This document shows positions 34,714 to 42,900 of a stretch of DNA of 64,000 nt, one piece after another. Each line of letters begins with the position of its first letter. Within the stretch, counting starts at the first letter, position 1. Source of the DNA: Tsuneonella suprasediminis. GTDB taxonomy: Bacteria > Pseudomonadota > Alphaproteobacteria > Sphingomonadales > Sphingomonadaceae. The notes beneath the pieces are model-generated. The model was given only the letters and a program-made list of their open reading frames with translations. It did no database searches and had not been told where the DNA came from. The stretch is taken from contig NZ_RAHJ01000018.1 of assembly GCF_003605755.1 (NCBI RefSeq), positions 372,001-436,000 on the forward strand, read 5' to 3'. A program made the position numbers and the translations under genes.

Positions 34714-35952
34714 ATGTCACACGAAACGCTCGATAATATCATCATCGTCGGCGCTGGTCCGGCAGGTTTGGCACTGGCGCGGAGTCTGGCCGATGCGCCG
34801 GTGCGCATCACCCTGCTGGAATATCAATCCGAAGAGAGCATTGTCGATCCCGCACCCGATGGCAGAGAGATCGCACTGACGCTCCGGTCCCAACGCATCC
34901 TGAATGATCTGGGCGTCTGGCCTTTGATTCCAAAGGAAGAAATTCACCCGCTGCGGGGCGCGCGCGTGCGCGACGGCAGATCTTCGTTCGCGATGGCCAT
35001 CGATCCTGTTGGGCGAGATAGCGATAACCTCGGCAATCTGGTTCCCAATCACGCGATCCGACGCGCGCTCTATCAATCGGTTACGGGGCAGGCGCGGCTG
35101 GATCTGCGCACTGAACAGCGCGTGATCGGTGCAGCCGTCACCGAAGGCGGTGCAGAGGTTCGTCTGGCGTCTGGCGAGACACTGCGCGGCGCAATGGTGG
35201 TGGCAGCGGACTCGCGCTTTTCCGCAGTGCGTGGGATGTTGGGCATAGGGGCACGAATCCATAAAACGGAACGGACGATGATCTGTATGCGGGTGCGTCA
35301 TTCGGACGACCCGCTGGGTGGTAAGGCACTGGAATGGTTCGACCACGGGCGCACGGTTGCGCTGCTCCCGCTCGGCCTCGGACTGACTTCGTTTGTGCTT
35401 ACTTTGCCTGACGCGAAAGCGGCGGATTTCCTCGCCTGGCCCGAGGCATGTCGCGAATCCTATGCCAAGGCGATCCTCGTCGGGGAACTGGGCGATATCG
35501 AAGCGGTGGAGCAACCGTTCGCCTATCCACTGACGATGACCTTCTCCGAACGCTTCGTGCGCCCACGTGCGGCGTTAGTGGGTGATGCGGCGGTAGGTAT
35601 GCACCCGGTGACGGCGCACGGATTCAACTTCGGTCTCGCGGGTGCATGGGAGCTGGGGCGCGTTCTGCGTGGCGGAATGCCACGCTATGCCCGTCTGGTG
35701 CGATATGCGATCGAGCAGCAGATGGCGACTTTGCCGCTGTACGAAGCGACGCGCCATCTCGTGGGGCTCTATACCGACGATACGCCCTTTGCCCGTCCGG
35801 TGCGGAAAGCAGTCTTGCGGTTGGGCGCGAGCAAACCGGTATCCGGCGCGCTGGCCCTTTTGCTATCGGGCAATCGCAGGCTGGGCATTCCGGCCAGGTC
35901 TGCCGGGTTGCCCAGCCTGCCGCCCGGCCCGCTTAGTCGTTTGAGCGGCTGA
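34714..35952 (+). CDS. UbiH/UbiF-like FAD-dependent monooxygenase
   Basis: 412-aa flavoprotein hydroxylase of the UbiH/UbiF/VisC family. N-terminal FAD motif IIVGAGPAGLALARSLA, then VVAADSRFSAVRGMLGI (the DG-like motif) and, near residue 290, ALVGDAAVGMHPVTAHGFNF (the GD motif with family signature). Members hydroxylate the ubiquinone ring or small aromatics with NAD(P)H and O2. It is downstream of the RND gene by 45 bases and converges on the ArsR gene with a 20-base overlap. Whether it belongs to the sulfide regulon or is a neighbour only is unclear. Confidence 0.87.
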   Translation: MSHETLDNIIIVGAGPAGLALARSLADAPVRITLLEYQSEESIVDPAPDGREIALTLRSQRILNDLGVWPLIPKEEIHPLRGARVRDGRSSFAMAIDPVGRDSDNLGNLVPNHAIRRALYQSVTGQARLDLRTEQRVIGAAVTEGGAEVRLASGETLRGAMVVAADSRFSAVRGMLGIGARIHKTERTMICMRVRHSDDPLGGKALEWFDHGRTVALLPLGLGLTSFVLTLPDAKAADFLAWPEACRESYAKAILVGELGDIEAVEQPFAYPLTMTFSERFVRPRAALVGDAAVGMHPVTAHGFNFGLAGAWELGRVLRGGMPRYARLVRYAIEQQMATLPLYEATRHLVGLYTDDTPFARPVRKAVLRLGASKPVSGALALLLSGNRRLGIPARSAGLPSLPPGPLSRLSG

Positions 35953-36316
35953 CGATACGGGCGAAAGTCGCCGCCCCGCCGCCACTGTGGAGTTGCGCTG
36001 CCCGCCGGTCGCGCTGTGCGCCCAGATTGGTGCCGGCGAGCGCATCGAGCAGGTCGCTCGCGCCCAGCATTTGCTCGCGATCGACGCGGTAGTAGATCTT
36101 CTTCCCGTCGCGCCGGGTAGTGACCAGGTCCGCTTTACGCAAAATGGCCAGTTGCTGCGACAGGCCCGGCTGCGAAATGCCGGTGAGATCCTCGATCTCG
36201 CTCACCGCGTGATCTGTATCCTTGATCGCACAGAGGATCTGCAGGCGTACCGGATGGGCAATGGCGCGCAGCAATTCGGCGCTGCCTTCGAAATCGCGTT
36301 CTGGATTACTGGCCAT
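35933..36316 (-). CDS. BigR/SqrR-like ArsR-family regulator
   Basis: 127 aa with a winged helix (AELLRAIAHPVRLQILCAIK, EIEDLTGISQPGLSQQLAIL, KADLVTTRRDGKKIYYRVDR). The cysteine in LQILC matches the first conserved cysteine of the sulfide sensors BigR and SqrR. The second cysteine of those sensors, near the C-terminus, is absent: this is the only cysteine in the protein. It is co-transcribed with the peroxiredoxin (11-base overlap) from a promoter carrying the ACATATACA motif. It is the best candidate repressor for both operator sites. I chose ATG 36316; an upstream in-frame start lies in the peroxiredoxin gene. Confidence 0.88.
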   Translation of the reverse strand: MASNPERDFEGSAELLRAIAHPVRLQILCAIKDTDHAVSEIEDLTGISQPGLSQQLAILRKADLVTTRRDGKKIYYRVDREQMLGASDLLDALAGTNLGAQRDRRAAQLHSGGGAATFARIVSRSND

Positions 36317-36968
36317 CGCGCCCTCCGGCCCTGAACGGGGAATAGAACCAGTCGTTTGCTTTGCTGTCGGAGAGGACCTTCCCAATAGTCTCTTCAGGAT
36401 CGCGCAACAATGCGTCGCCCGGTTGCCAGTTTGCCGGAGCCAGTGCGTCGTTGCGTTCCGCCTCCTGCAAAGCCTTCACCAGACGCAGCATTTCGGGGAT
36501 CGATCGCCCGACATTGAGCGGGTAGCAGATCGAGGCATGCAAAATGCCGCCCGGCCCGATGAAATACGTGGTGCGAACAGTGGTCGCATCGGCGGCATCG
36601 CAGCTCATCATTCCGTAAGCGCGGGCGATCTCCATCGATGGATCTTCCACCAGTGGAAAGCCGACCTTCACCCCAGACAGTTCGTGGATCGCACGCAGCC
36701 ACGCGAGGTGAGAGTAAAGACTATCGACGGAATGGCCAATCAGCGCGCAATCGAGCGCGGCAAAATCTGCCTCAGCCTTCGCCAGTTCGATCAGCTCACT
36801 GGTGCAAACAGGTGTGAAATCAGCGGGGTGGGCAAACAGGATGAACCACCGATCGTCATAATCGGCGAGGTCGATCGCCCCTTGCGTGCTGCGCGCTGCA
36901 AAACGTGGCACGATATCCCCAATGCGAAGCGGTGGGGTGTCCTGAGTGTTGTCTGAAAATGGCGCCAT
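36306..36968 (-). CDS. 1-Cys peroxiredoxin (Prx6 type)
   Basis: 220-aa cytoplasmic thiol peroxidase, the usual length for the Prx6 subfamily. The peroxidatic Cys55 is in PADFTPVCTSELIEL. Further Prx6-type elements are HSVDSLYSHLAWLRAI and FPLVEDPSMEIARAYGM. It reduces peroxides and possibly persulfides with an external thiol. The long C-terminal arm is present. It is the first gene of a leftward operon with arsR and diverges from the persulfide-dioxygenase-like gene across a shared operator region. Confidence 0.92.
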   Translation of the reverse strand: MAPFSDNTQDTPPLRIGDIVPRFAARSTQGAIDLADYDDRWFILFAHPADFTPVCTSELIELAKAEADFAALDCALIGHSVDSLYSHLAWLRAIHELSGVKVGFPLVEDPSMEIARAYGMMSCDAADATTVRTTYFIGPGGILHASICYPLNVGRSIPEMLRLVKALQEAERNDALAPANWQPGDALLRDPEETIGKVLSDSKANDWFYSPFRAGGRDGQ

Positions 36969-36996
36969 CAGCCTTGTCTTTAGTTTCCCTCTCGCC

Positions 36997-37024
36997 TTGA
37001 CGCAAGACATATACATGATTACTT
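36997..37024 (+). promoter_or_regulatory. Promoter with ArsR-type operator, MBL/peroxiredoxin region
   Basis: TTGACG (36997-37002) precedes the 13-mer ACATATACATGAT (37007-37019), which differs in one base from the copy at 29933. The second half of the inverted repeat is degenerate here (TTACTT instead of TATATG). A weak -10 (TACTTA) starts at 37020, 17 bases after the -35. It is divergent: peroxiredoxin-arsR to the left, MBL hydrolase to the right. Confidence 0.6.
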
Positions 37025-37053
37025 ACTATCTGAAAATGAATATGGAGTTATCG

Positions 37054-37992
37054 ATGGTTGATCGCGAACAGGATCGGGCCTTGGCGAAAGCGACCGGAAT
37101 CGTCGAAAATGCTCTGTTGGGCAAAACGCGGGCACCGGTCGTTCACACGTTTTTCGATGAAGCGACGTTCACTGCCACCCATGTCGTGCATGACCCTGAA
37201 AACCGGGCTGCTGCGATTATCGATCCGGTGTTGGATTATGATCCGGCATCGGGCCGCATATCGTACGAATCCGCTGATAAGGTAATCGCTTACGTCAAAG
37301 AGCAGGGGTTGCAGATCGCCTGGCTTCTGGAAACCCATGCTCATGCCGATCACTTGTCTGCCGCCCCCTATCTGAAAGGGGCGCTGGGTGGCCGGATTGC
37401 GATTGGCGCCCACATAGTGGAGGTGCAGGATACGTTCGGCGCTATGTTCAACGCAGGGGATGAATTTCAGCGCGATGGAACGCAGTTCGATCACCTGTTC
37501 GCTGACGGGGATACCTTCACAATTGGTGAAATCGATGCGGTGGTGTTGCACGTTCCCGGTCATACGCCAGCGGATCTTGCCTATGTCGTGGGCGATGCAG
37601 TGTTTCCCGGAGACACGATTTTCATGCCCGATTTTGGAACCGCGCGGGCCGATTTTCCCGGCGGCGATGCCCGTACACTTTACCGATCGATCCGTCGATT
37701 GCTGGAGCTGCCGGGCAAGGCGCGGCTGTTCCTGTGCCACGATTACAAGGCACCGGGGCGCGACGAATTCGTGTGGGAGACGACGATCGCGGAAGAGCGT
37801 GACGGCAATATTCATGCTGCCTCCGGTGTGAACGAGGACGATTTCGTCACTATGCGCGAGGCCCGCGATGCCACGCTGGGAATGCCGCGACTGATCCTGC
37901 CTTCAATTCAGGTCAACATGCGCGCAGGCCATTTCCCTCCGCCGGAAGACAACGGAACGCGCTATCTCAAGATACCCGTGCAAGGGGTATGA
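37054..37992 (+). CDS. MBL-fold persulfide dioxygenase-like protein (ETHE1/Blh type)
   Basis: 312-aa metallo-beta-lactamase-fold protein. The metal-binding motif THAHADH occupies residues 94-100; further ligands are in HVPGHTPADLAYV and CHDYKAPGRDEF, with the bridging Asp in FPGDTIFMPDFGTARADFPG. The last string (GTARADFPGG) is characteristic of ETHE1 and Blh persulfide dioxygenases, which oxidise glutathione persulfide to sulfite. ATG 37054 has a GGAG site; several ATGs further upstream in frame overlap the promoter. The following genes encode DUF2892 and a TauE/SafE exporter, fitting sulfite production and removal. Confidence 0.9.
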   Translation: MVDREQDRALAKATGIVENALLGKTRAPVVHTFFDEATFTATHVVHDPENRAAAIIDPVLDYDPASGRISYESADKVIAYVKEQGLQIAWLLETHAHADHLSAAPYLKGALGGRIAIGAHIVEVQDTFGAMFNAGDEFQRDGTQFDHLFADGDTFTIGEIDAVVLHVPGHTPADLAYVVGDAVFPGDTIFMPDFGTARADFPGGDARTLYRSIRRLLELPGKARLFLCHDYKAPGRDEFVWETTIAEERDGNIHAASGVNEDDFVTMREARDATLGMPRLILPSIQVNMRAGHFPPPEDNGTRYLKIPVQGV

Positions 37993-38041
37993 ACCGGCAG
38001 CCCAATGGCGGGTCTTGCCATGCGATGAAGGAGCCAAGGCA

Positions 38042-38242
38042 ATGTTGAACATGGGAAAATCTGACCGGACAATGCGCGTGATCGGTGCGATTATTCTGGC
38101 GGTGCTCGCGGCCACCGGGGTTTTGACGGGCACTGTGGCGACTGTCGCATGGATCGTAGCGGCTGTGTTGCTGCTGACGAGCCTGATCGGCTTCTGCCCG
38201 GCATACAAACTGATCGGCCTCGATACCCGTAAGAAAGGCTGA
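38042..38242 (+). CDS. DUF2892 small membrane protein
   Basis: 66 aa with an opening NMGKSDRTMRVIGAI typical of the family. Two hydrophobic helices follow (GAIILAVLAATGVLTG and TVAWIVAAVLLLTSLIG) and then the signature GFCPAYKLIGLDT. It lies between the persulfide dioxygenase-like gene (49 bases) and the TauE/SafE gene (41 bases), clearly in one operon. Paralogue of the protein encoded at 28385; both are next to sulfide-oxidising enzymes. Function unproven. Confidence 0.9.
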   Translation: MLNMGKSDRTMRVIGAIILAVLAATGVLTGTVATVAWIVAAVLLLTSLIGFCPAYKLIGLDTRKKG

Positions 38243-38283
38243 CCGCCGCTCGCTCGTCAGCAGGGTAATTTCAGGAGCTTGCA

Positions 38284-39060
38284 GTGCTCGATCCGTTGCA
38301 TATGGCGCTCGGCGCGTTGTCGGGCGGGGTGGTCGGCTTTTCGCTGGGTCTCGTCGGAGGCGGCGGGTCGATACTTGCCGTGCCGCTGATGGTTTATCTC
38401 GTCGGGGTGTCCAGTCCGCACGTGGCCATCGGCACCAGTGCATTGGCTGTCGCTGCCAACGCCGCCAGCGGCCTGTTGCAACATGCGCGTGAGAGAACTG
38501 TGCGCTGGCGCTGCGGACTGGTCTATGCCGCCGCCGGGATCGTGGGGGCGTTCGGGGGATCGACGCTTGGCAAGAGCGTGGATGGCCACAAGTTGCTGTT
38601 TCTGTTCGCGCTTCTGATGCTGGTGGTGGGCGCGCTAATGCTGCGTGGACGGCGCAATCAGGGCACGCCGGGGGTCCAGTGCACCCGGACCAATGCGCCC
38701 AAGGTGCTGGGCTACGGGTTCGGCACAGGGGCTTTCAGCGGCTTTTTCGGCATTGGCGGTGGCTTCCTGATAGTGCCGGGGTTGATGGCGGCGACCGACA
38801 TGGCAATGATCAATGCTGTCGGCACCAGTCTTGTGGCGGTGACGGCATTCGGCCTGACGACGGCTGCGAATTACGCTTTCTCCGGGCTGGTCGACTGGGT
38901 GCTTGCCGGTACGTTCATCGTCGGGGGCGTTATCGGCGGCTTCTTCGGAACCCGGCTGGCGAAGCGGCTTTCGGGCGGTGGGCAGCTCAAGACTGTCTTC
39001 GCGGTACTGATCTTCGTTGTCGCGATTTATATGCTGTGGAGGAGCTGGAGTGCGATGTAG
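38284..39060 (+). CDS. TauE/SafE-family anion exporter
   Basis: 258-aa inner-membrane protein with seven or eight predicted helices and the two-fold family layout: GALSGGVVGFSLGLVGGGGS in the first half and YGFGTGAFSGFFGIGGGFLI in the second. Family members move sulfite, sulfoacetate or other organosulfur anions. With the persulfide dioxygenase-like enzyme upstream, sulfite export is the natural reading. The start is GTG with CAGGAGC before it. It is the last gene of the operon. Confidence 0.9.
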   Translation: MLDPLHMALGALSGGVVGFSLGLVGGGGSILAVPLMVYLVGVSSPHVAIGTSALAVAANAASGLLQHARERTVRWRCGLVYAAAGIVGAFGGSTLGKSVDGHKLLFLFALLMLVVGALMLRGRRNQGTPGVQCTRTNAPKVLGYGFGTGAFSGFFGIGGGFLIVPGLMAATDMAMINAVGTSLVAVTAFGLTTAANYAFSGLVDWVLAGTFIVGGVIGGFFGTRLAKRLSGGGQLKTVFAVLIFVVAIYMLWRSWSAM

Positions 39061-39106
39061 CTGCTGACCATGAAGGCCCACGACCACAAGGAAGCGGCCG
39101 CTGTGT

Positions 39107-39379
39107 TTATCGGGGAGTAAGGGCGGGTTGTCGCGACGCATTTGCGCGGTCCAACCGTTTCTGCACTTGCTTCATCGCGATCATCGGTACGATGACCGAC
39201 AGCGCGATCCCGGCGAGTGAGCAGAATCCGATCCAGATTGCCATCAGCGTACCGCCAGACTGATAGATTGCGTAGATCACCGGCACAGCCAGAACCACAC
39301 CGCGCACTTCGTTGAGCACGAGTGCAACCACGCCAAATTTCAGCATCGAACTCAACAGGGTAGAGAGTAGTCCAGTCAT
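39107..39379 (-). CDS. Small hypothetical membrane protein
   Basis: 90 aa with two hydrophobic segments (VVALVLNEVRGVVLAVPVIY and MAIWIGFCSLAGIALSVIVP) and a basic, proline-containing tail. I do not recognise the family. It lies between the TauE/SafE gene (convergent) and the Tad pilus genes on the same strand, 60 bases from cpaA. No clear relation to either. Confidence 0.6.
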   Translation of the reverse strand: MTGLLSTLLSSMLKFGVVALVLNEVRGVVLAVPVIYAIYQSGGTLMAIWIGFCSLAGIALSVIVPMIAMKQVQKRLDRANASRQPALTPR

Positions 39380-39439
39380 ACCGTGCGGTATGAACCGATA
39401 GTCTTGAAATCCCCTTAAAGCCGCGTGTGCACAATCCGA

Positions 39440-39892
39440 TCAGAGCTGGAGAACGGTGAGCACGAATCCTGCGAATATCGCTACGCCATAGGGCACCGAC
39501 CATTCGCCGTGTTTGAATACCTTTCTGCCCGCTATCCTGCGACTAATCGCCATAACGAACAATAGCAGCAGGCCAGACAGCGATACCCAGCCCAGAAAAT
39601 GATACCATTCCTGTGATGGCAGGCCGCATGCGGCGGCGGCGTAGAATTTGGCGTCTCCCCCGCCGATCATCCCGGCTGCAAACAATGCCATGCCGATCAG
39701 CACGGCAACCAGTGCAATCAGCAGGCTCCACGGCAATGCGCCGACGCCTGCTGACAGGGCCAGTGTGGCGATGCCCACCAATGCCAGTGCGATACACAGC
39801 AGGTTCGGTATCCGGCGCGAACGGATATCGGTGATCGCCCCCGCCGCCGCCAGTGCGAGGGCGGGGAGGTAATACAAAACGATATCGTTCAT
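39440..39892 (-). CDS. cpaA: Prepilin peptidase, Flp/Tad type
   Basis: 150-aa inner-membrane aspartic peptidase of family A24 (CpaA/TadV), with about five helices. Both catalytic aspartates are visible: in TDIRSRRIPNLL near residue 22 and in GGGDAKFYAAAA. It cleaves the leader of Flp prepilins. The start overlaps the end of tadD. It is the last gene of a Tad gene run that lacks, in this window, the pilin, cpaB, cpaC, cpaE and the front of cpaF. Confidence 0.9.
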   Translation of the reverse strand: MNDIVLYYLPALALAAAGAITDIRSRRIPNLLCIALALVGIATLALSAGVGALPWSLLIALVAVLIGMALFAAGMIGGGDAKFYAAAACGLPSQEWYHFLGWVSLSGLLLLFVMAISRRIAGRKVFKHGEWSVPYGVAIFAGFVLTVLQL

Positions 39893-40635
39893 CGGTCGAG
39901 ATGAATTCTCAACGGATACACCGATTTACTCTGCGTTTGCGCCAGATCGATCCGCACGGGATATACCGATTTGCCGGCAGGTTTCGCGGATGCTTCGTCA
40001 GCGATGCTTTCCACGGAGGCCTTTCCTGGCTGGTCTTTGCTCTCTGCTGCTTTGTTGGCGGTATTCAAGGCCACAAGGATTGGCGGTTTGCTCCCGGTAT
40101 CCGTGCTGGTGCGAATAAATGTGAAGCCGCGGGTCGTTTCGACAGGATCGGCGGCGGCGATGTTCACTTCCCTGAGGACGGGTTGGGTCGCATTGCCTGG
40201 GATTGCCCGCTCAGCGGTGCTGGCCAGTTGGACATCCCGACTTCCAAGCGGGCTCGACAGGCCCTGTGCCTGCAATCGCAGGAGATTGGCCGCAAACCGC
40301 TGATCGCCGGGCGCGATATCGACGGCTACCCGGAAATACCGTTCAGCCAGATCGTCACGGCCAAGTCTGGCATATGTCACGCCCAGCGCATTCGATGCTT
40401 CAGCGCGCAAGGAGGGATCTTGTTGAGCCACACGCAACAGAGCTGCCGCTGCGGAGAGATTGCCATCGCGCAGTTGTGCGCGTCCGTCGTCCAGTGCCGC
40501 GCGATAGTCGCTGGATGGTGCCCAGCGATCGGCAGGCGCGCGCGAATGGAGCCCGAACGACGGCAAGCCCAGCGCCTGGCATCCGCTCAAAGCAATCAGC
40601 GCGATTGCTGCCGATCCATGTCGAAGTATCTTCAT
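39889..40635 (-). CDS. tadD: TadD-like TPR lipoprotein of the Tad pilus
   Basis: 248 aa with a lipoprotein signal (MKILRHGSAAIALIALSGCQ, lipobox LSGC). TPR-like helices occupy residues about 45-125 (YRAALDDGRAQLRDGNLSAA, LGVTYARLGRDDLAERYFRV, AVDIAPGDQRFAANLLRLQA), then a less ordered C-terminal part. TadD proteins serve as pilotins for assembly of the Tad secretin. Its ATG overlaps the tadC stop (TAATG), and its end overlaps the cpaA start. Confidence 0.85.
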   Translation of the reverse strand: MKILRHGSAAIALIALSGCQALGLPSFGLHSRAPADRWAPSSDYRAALDDGRAQLRDGNLSAAAALLRVAQQDPSLRAEASNALGVTYARLGRDDLAERYFRVAVDIAPGDQRFAANLLRLQAQGLSSPLGSRDVQLASTAERAIPGNATQPVLREVNIAAADPVETTRGFTFIRTSTDTGSKPPILVALNTANKAAESKDQPGKASVESIADEASAKPAGKSVYPVRIDLAQTQSKSVYPLRIHLDR

Positions 40636-41606
40636 TATCCACTCCCCAAAGCAGGCAACAGAACTCTCATTGTACGGACGACCCCCGGTAGCATCAGCAC
40701 GCCGACCATCACCGGCAGCATGCAGACCACCAGAGGGATCGAGATCAGCACAGGCAAGCGGTGCGCCTTCTCCTCGGCCCGCATCCGACGCTTTTCGCGC
40801 ATTTCATCGGAATAGACGCGCAAGGTATCGGACAGGCTGGTGCCGAGCTTGTCCGACTGAATCAGCAGAGTCACGAAACTGCGGATCTCGTCGACCCCGC
40901 TCGATTGGCCCATCCGCCGCAAGGCGTCGTCGCGCTGTGCACCTGCACGCAGTTGCAGCGTTGCGCCTGACAGCAGCTCAGCAACCAGGGGGTGCGATGT
41001 GGTCATTTCGCGTCCCACCCGGTCCATTGCCGATTCCAGCCCCAGACCGGCCTCTACGCATACCAGCATCAGATCGAGACAATCGGGGAAGCCGTTGGTG
41101 ATCGCTTCCTTGCGCCGGTCTGCCTTGGCCGTGATGAACAGGTTGGGCAGATAAAGGCCCGCCAACGCGAGCACGAAACCGATAACATAGAGCTTGAACA
41201 GCGAAACCGGCTCGGCACTTCCTGCCACGACCAGCACATAGATTGTTGGCAGTGCAAGGACGAGAAACAGCCGTATCAGCGTGAACAGACGCGGAGCGGC
41301 CGGAGAGGTGTACCCCGCCGCGATCAGTTTCTGCCGTAAGGCATCTCCGCTGCTGTCGTTGAGATTGAGGCCCGATTTCTCGATCCTGTCAGCCAGCTTG
41401 CTCCACGCGGTATCGGTTCTTTCCTGCAACGAAGCGCGGTTGAGTGAAGTGCCGCCGATAGAGTCGATCTCCCTGAGCGATTTTCGTACTGTGCTGCGCC
41501 GGCTCAACTGTCGGATCACAGTCTGGACCAGCACCATTACGATGGCGAACAGTGCGACCAGAAAGGCGATCCGGGCGACAAGGTTGTTGGCGAGCAGCTC
41601 TACCAT
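40635..41606 (-). CDS. tadC: Tad pilus inner-membrane platform protein TadC
   Basis: 323-aa type II secretion F-domain protein. The cytoplasmic GspF domain is at about 180-300, with DCLDLMLVCVEAGLGLESAM and FVTLLIQSDKLGTSLSDTLR, which are characteristic of TadC. Helices lie at the N-terminus, the centre and the extreme C-terminus (IPLVVCMLPVMVGVLMLPG). It forms, with TadB, the platform on which the CpaF ATPase acts. One base separates it from tadB. Confidence 0.92.
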   Translation of the reverse strand: MVELLANNLVARIAFLVALFAIVMVLVQTVIRQLSRRSTVRKSLREIDSIGGTSLNRASLQERTDTAWSKLADRIEKSGLNLNDSSGDALRQKLIAAGYTSPAAPRLFTLIRLFLVLALPTIYVLVVAGSAEPVSLFKLYVIGFVLALAGLYLPNLFITAKADRRKEAITNGFPDCLDLMLVCVEAGLGLESAMDRVGREMTTSHPLVAELLSGATLQLRAGAQRDDALRRMGQSSGVDEIRSFVTLLIQSDKLGTSLSDTLRVYSDEMREKRRMRAEEKAHRLPVLISIPLVVCMLPVMVGVLMLPGVVRTMRVLLPALGSG

Positions 41607-41607
41607 G

Positions 41608-42609
41608 TCAGACTTTCAGATCGATCATGCGACGGATGGCAAACACGCCGACGAAATACCATCCCACCAGCAGAGGGAACCCGATATAGAACACCGGATC
41701 GGTCGCGACATCGAGGTAGAACGCCGGGTTCATCGAAAACAGCATGACGAATGCGATCACTGGCAGAACCGATAGCAACCAGCCTGTCATCCGCCCTTCG
41801 GAACTAAGCGCTCTGACTTTCAGGTACAGACTGGCGCGTTCGCGAATGACCGATGACAGGTTGTTGAGGATTTCCGCGAGGTTGCCACCTGTTTCGCTTT
41901 GTACGGCCAGAGAGACGACGAACATACGGATATCGTCGAGATCCCACCGTTCAGCCATCGCGGACAGTGCCGCTGTCAGATCGGCACCGTAAGAAACTTC
42001 GTCGGAAATCAGCCCGAATTCGGAGCCGATGGGATCGTCCATCTCTTCGGTCAGCAGACGGATAGCTGAGGCGACCGGATGGCCCGAGCGCAGTGCGCGG
42101 ACGAAAATGTCGAGCGCGACCGGAAATTGCGCCTGCATCTTCTTGCGCCGCCGCTGCGCCAGAAACGACATCACGAACACCGGCAGCCCCACCGCCGCCG
42201 CGCCGGCGAAGGCCAGCACGATCTGAACCGACCCGAAACCGATGGGGATGTTCCACGACCATGCAAGCAAGAACAGCAGCAGGACGATGATCGCGAACAG
42301 CAATCCCATCAGCATCAGCGACCGATTCACATCGAGCGGGACACCGGCCATCATCAGGTTACGACGGAAAGAACCGGTGGCTCTGCCGATCATGCCATCG
42401 CCATAGCCGCCGCTCGCCGGGTGGTTCTTGCGGAGATAGGAGACGACATCCTCACGCTCCACACCCTTGGCGATCAGTTCGAGCCGCTTGTTCACCGCCC
42501 GGCTGCGGGCAGTCTTGTCGACAGTGACACGCAGGATCGCCTGGCCAATCAGGAAAATTGAAGCGAATACTGCCAGCAAGATGAAGAACCGGACGAATTC
42601 GGATGTCAT
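41608..42609 (-). CDS. tadB: Tad pilus inner-membrane platform protein TadB
   Basis: 333-aa F-domain platform protein, paralogue of TadC. N-terminal helix ILLAVFASIFLIGQAILRVT, a central pair of helices, the GspF domain with ALDIFVRALRSGHPVASAIR and FVVSLAVQSETGGNLAEILN (the TadB form), and a C-terminal hydrophobic region. Intact in length. It begins three bases after the stop of the truncated cpaF, so its natural upstream gene and promoter have been cut off. Confidence 0.92.
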   Translation of the reverse strand: MTSEFVRFFILLAVFASIFLIGQAILRVTVDKTARSRAVNKRLELIAKGVEREDVVSYLRKNHPASGGYGDGMIGRATGSFRRNLMMAGVPLDVNRSLMLMGLLFAIIVLLLFLLAWSWNIPIGFGSVQIVLAFAGAAAVGLPVFVMSFLAQRRRKKMQAQFPVALDIFVRALRSGHPVASAIRLLTEEMDDPIGSEFGLISDEVSYGADLTAALSAMAERWDLDDIRMFVVSLAVQSETGGNLAEILNNLSSVIRERASLYLKVRALSSEGRMTGWLLSVLPVIAFVMLFSMNPAFYLDVATDPVFYIGFPLLVGWYFVGVFAIRRMIDLKV

Positions 42610-42612
42610 CGC

Positions 42613-42900
42613 TCAGATCCCGCCAAGCCGGAGGGATGGGCGGAACAGCTCTGCGGACAGATCGATGCCATAATCGGCGGCGTCTTGCAGGAACTTGGGG
42701 CGGATGCCGGTCGCCTCAAAATGGCCGAGCACCGATCCGTCTTCGCCGCGTCCGGCCATTTTGAAGCGGAATATTTCCTGCATCGTGATCGTCGGCCCTT
42801 CCATCCCGACCACTTCGGACAGGCTCAACAGGCGACGGCGACCATCGGCCTGGCGACCGATCTGAATGACTACATTGATGGCAGAGGCGATCTGCGCGGA
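42613..42900 (-). pseudogene. cpaF: 5'-truncated cpaF/tadA ATPase remnant
   Basis: About 95 C-terminal residues of the Tad secretion ATPase: QIASAINVVIQIGRQADGRR, LLSLSEVVGMEGPTITMQE, IFRFKMAGRGEDGSVLGHF and EATGIRPKFL are conserved CpaF C-terminal blocks. The Walker motifs and the first 350 or so residues are missing. Homology ends abruptly near 42900, exactly where HlyD homology begins on the other strand. The frame stays open a few codons further (to an ATG at 42927), but those residues are the antisense of the HlyD remnant. Confidence 0.85.
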
